Part shown: positions 63,047 to 64,000 of the stretch, one piece after another
Layout of the letters: each line of letters starts with the position of its first letter
How positions within the stretch are numbered: position 1 is the stretch's first letter
Assembly: GCF_000185905.1 (NCBI RefSeq)
Contig: NC_014923.1
Location: 1,945,501 to 2,009,500, forward strand
Direction: 5' to 3'
DNA: 64,000 nucleotides
From: Mesorhizobium ciceri biovar biserrulae WSM1271
GTDB lineage: Bacteria; Pseudomonadota; Alphaproteobacteria; Rhizobiales; Rhizobiaceae
The notes under the pieces: generated by a model
What the model was told of the DNA's origin: nothing
The model's input: the letters and a program-made list of their open reading frames with translations, nothing else
Databases searched by the model: none
Position numbers and translations under genes: made by a program

Positions 63047-64000
63047 TTAGAATTCCACGTTGAGTTTTGCATTGAAGCCGTTCTGCTGGACGCCGGAGCC
63101 GAACTGACCCTGGTAGGCGACGCTGAGGGTCGCGGCATCGGTCAGGTTGAGATCGAGCCCCGCTTCGATGGCGGCACTGTCCTTGGCGATCGGCACGCCA
63201 GCGATCGTGAAGGCATCACCGGCAGAGAAGGCATGTGTGCTGGTCGGTATGACGTCGCCATAGGCATGGCGCCAGCCCAGCATGCCGCGCGCTGTGGCAT
63301 TGATGGCGCCGAGCGTGAAGCCGGCGGAGGCTCTGAGACCAAGCGTGGTGAAGGTGGCGTCGGTGGTCTGGCTTGCACTGGTCAATGCCGCCGCACCGCC
63401 CTTTTCCGTGAAGCCGTCCGTATGCAGGTTGACATAAGCGAGGTTGGCAAAAGGCTCGAAGGCCGCGACTGGCGTATCGATGCGATAGCCGAGTTCCCCG
63501 AACGCCTGGAAGGTGCCAGCGTTGTAGTCGCCGCTCAGGCTGTCGGCAAAGCCGGGCATGGCCACCGAGCGCGATGTCTTCATGTCATGCCACGTATAGG
63601 CAAGCCCGGAGCGGAAGGCGAGAGCGCCCCGCTGCGTGCCACCATAAAGGCCGAGATGATAATTGTCGCTCGAGCCTGACGAGGATCGGCCGTCGGCATC
63701 GAAGCTCGTGTGGCTGTAGCCAGTCATGATGCCAAGCCGCACATCCTCCACGACAAGGCCGTCGACGCCGGTAAGAAAGCCGCCGGTGGAGGTATCGAGG
63801 CCTGCGGCATTGCCGTCGCCGTCGAAGGTGCCCCATGACCCGAAAGCCGTGCCCCAGGCGGCAAAGCGATCGGTGGTGGCAGGCGCCAGCACCGGACCGC
63901 CTTCGCCATAGGCCAGCACCGGGATTGCCGGGATCCCTACCCCCTCGAAGGCCGCGCGCAGGCGATCATTGATGGCATTGCGGACAAAATGGCTGTCCTC
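63047..64000 (-). CDS. Autotransporter, C-terminal beta-barrel (5' end outside window)
   Basis: The minus-strand frame is open from 63047 to the edge of the window (317 residues), so the passenger and the start are missing. The visible sequence begins with EDSHFVRNAINDRLRAAF, a linker helix, then GEGGPVLAPATTDRFAAWGTAFGSWG, and repeated beta-strand pairs to the last residue Phe (AKLNVEF), the C-terminal signal for outer-membrane insertion by the Bam complex. This is the autotransporter domain of a type V secretion protein. Passenger function cannot be seen. Confidence 0.9.
   Translation of the reverse strand, partial: EDSHFVRNAINDRLRAAFEGVGIPAIPVLAYGEGGPVLAPATTDRFAAWGTAFGSWGTFDGDGNAAGLDTSTGGFLTGVDGLVVEDVRLGIMTGYSHTSFDADGRSSSGSSDNYHLGLYGGTQRGALAFRSGLAYTWHDMKTSRSVAMPGFADSLSGDYNAGTFQAFGELGYRIDTPVAAFEPFANLAYVNLHTDGFTEKGGAAALTSASQTTDATFTTLGLRASAGFTLGAINATARGMLGWRHAYGDVIPTSTHAFSAGDAFTIAGVPIAKDSAAIEAGLDLNLTDAATLSVAYQGQFGSGVQQNGFNAKLNVEF

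Overview
The window reads as chromosomal DNA of a high-GC alphaproteobacterium of the order Hyphomicrobiales, most like Mesorhizobium or a close relative. The supports are a CpdR response regulator, an Omp10 lipoprotein, a homospermidine synthase, a lysine/ornithine decarboxylase, rhizobial small-RNA and heat-shock leader signals, and mosaic palindromic intergenic repeats. The genus call is inference; no marker gene was compared.

Bases 1-2600 look accessory. They hold two small lipoproteins, a Stf0-type sulfotransferase, a scrap of an IS630 transposase and decayed sequence, and they stop at the 3' end of a tRNA-Val(GAC) gene. From cpdR onward the content looks like core genome.

Bases 2.8-8.4 kb carry cpdR, an N-formylglutamate amidohydrolase, an sRNA of the suhB/MmgR (alpha-r8) type next to hisN, a lysophospholipase-like hydrolase, a small heat-shock gene with an RpoH promoter and a ROSE-like leader, and a threonine aldolase. 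Bases 8.9-15.2 kb hold glutamate synthase (gltB, gltD). Bases 15.2-23.5 kb are envelope genes: a DUF459 SGNH protein that lacks catalytic residues, a lytic transglycosylase, galU, a beta-barrel protein, a KpsF-type sugar-phosphate isomerase and an NfeD/SPFH pair.

Bases 23.5-36.4 kb run mainly on the minus strand: a FAD oxidoreductase, hemH flanked by two different palindromic repeats, a 5'-nucleotidase with a C-terminal LysM domain, omp10, homospermidine synthase, a DUF3445 haem protein, a pabB/class IV aminotransferase pair, a membrane-anchored helix-hairpin-helix protein and oligoendopeptidase F. Bases 36.6-46.4 kb hold an orphan NtrC-type regulator, a DUF882 peptidase-like protein, eda, trhO, a DUF533 protein, an SDR, a YCII protein and an aminotransferase.

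Bases 46.4-53.5 kb contain a metal-handling group (CDF exporter, ZevA/ZevB-like pair with a very histidine-rich loop), a D-erythronate dehydrogenase-like protein, a LysR regulator and an AMI1-like amidase. Bases 53.5-58.1 kb hold the lysine/ornithine decarboxylase behind a roughly 430-nt leader (candidate speF RNA), an acetyltransferase, an SCP2 protein and three flagellar-type genes. Bases 58.2-62.7 kb are a complete sugar ABC importer with a LacI-type operator. The window ends inside an autotransporter whose 5' end is missing.

I saw no CRISPR array, prophage, intact insertion sequence or rRNA gene. The strongest non-protein signals are the sRNA near 4.3 kb, the RpoH/ROSE arrangement at 6.7 kb, the speF-like leader at 53.6 kb and several unexplained perfect hairpins.
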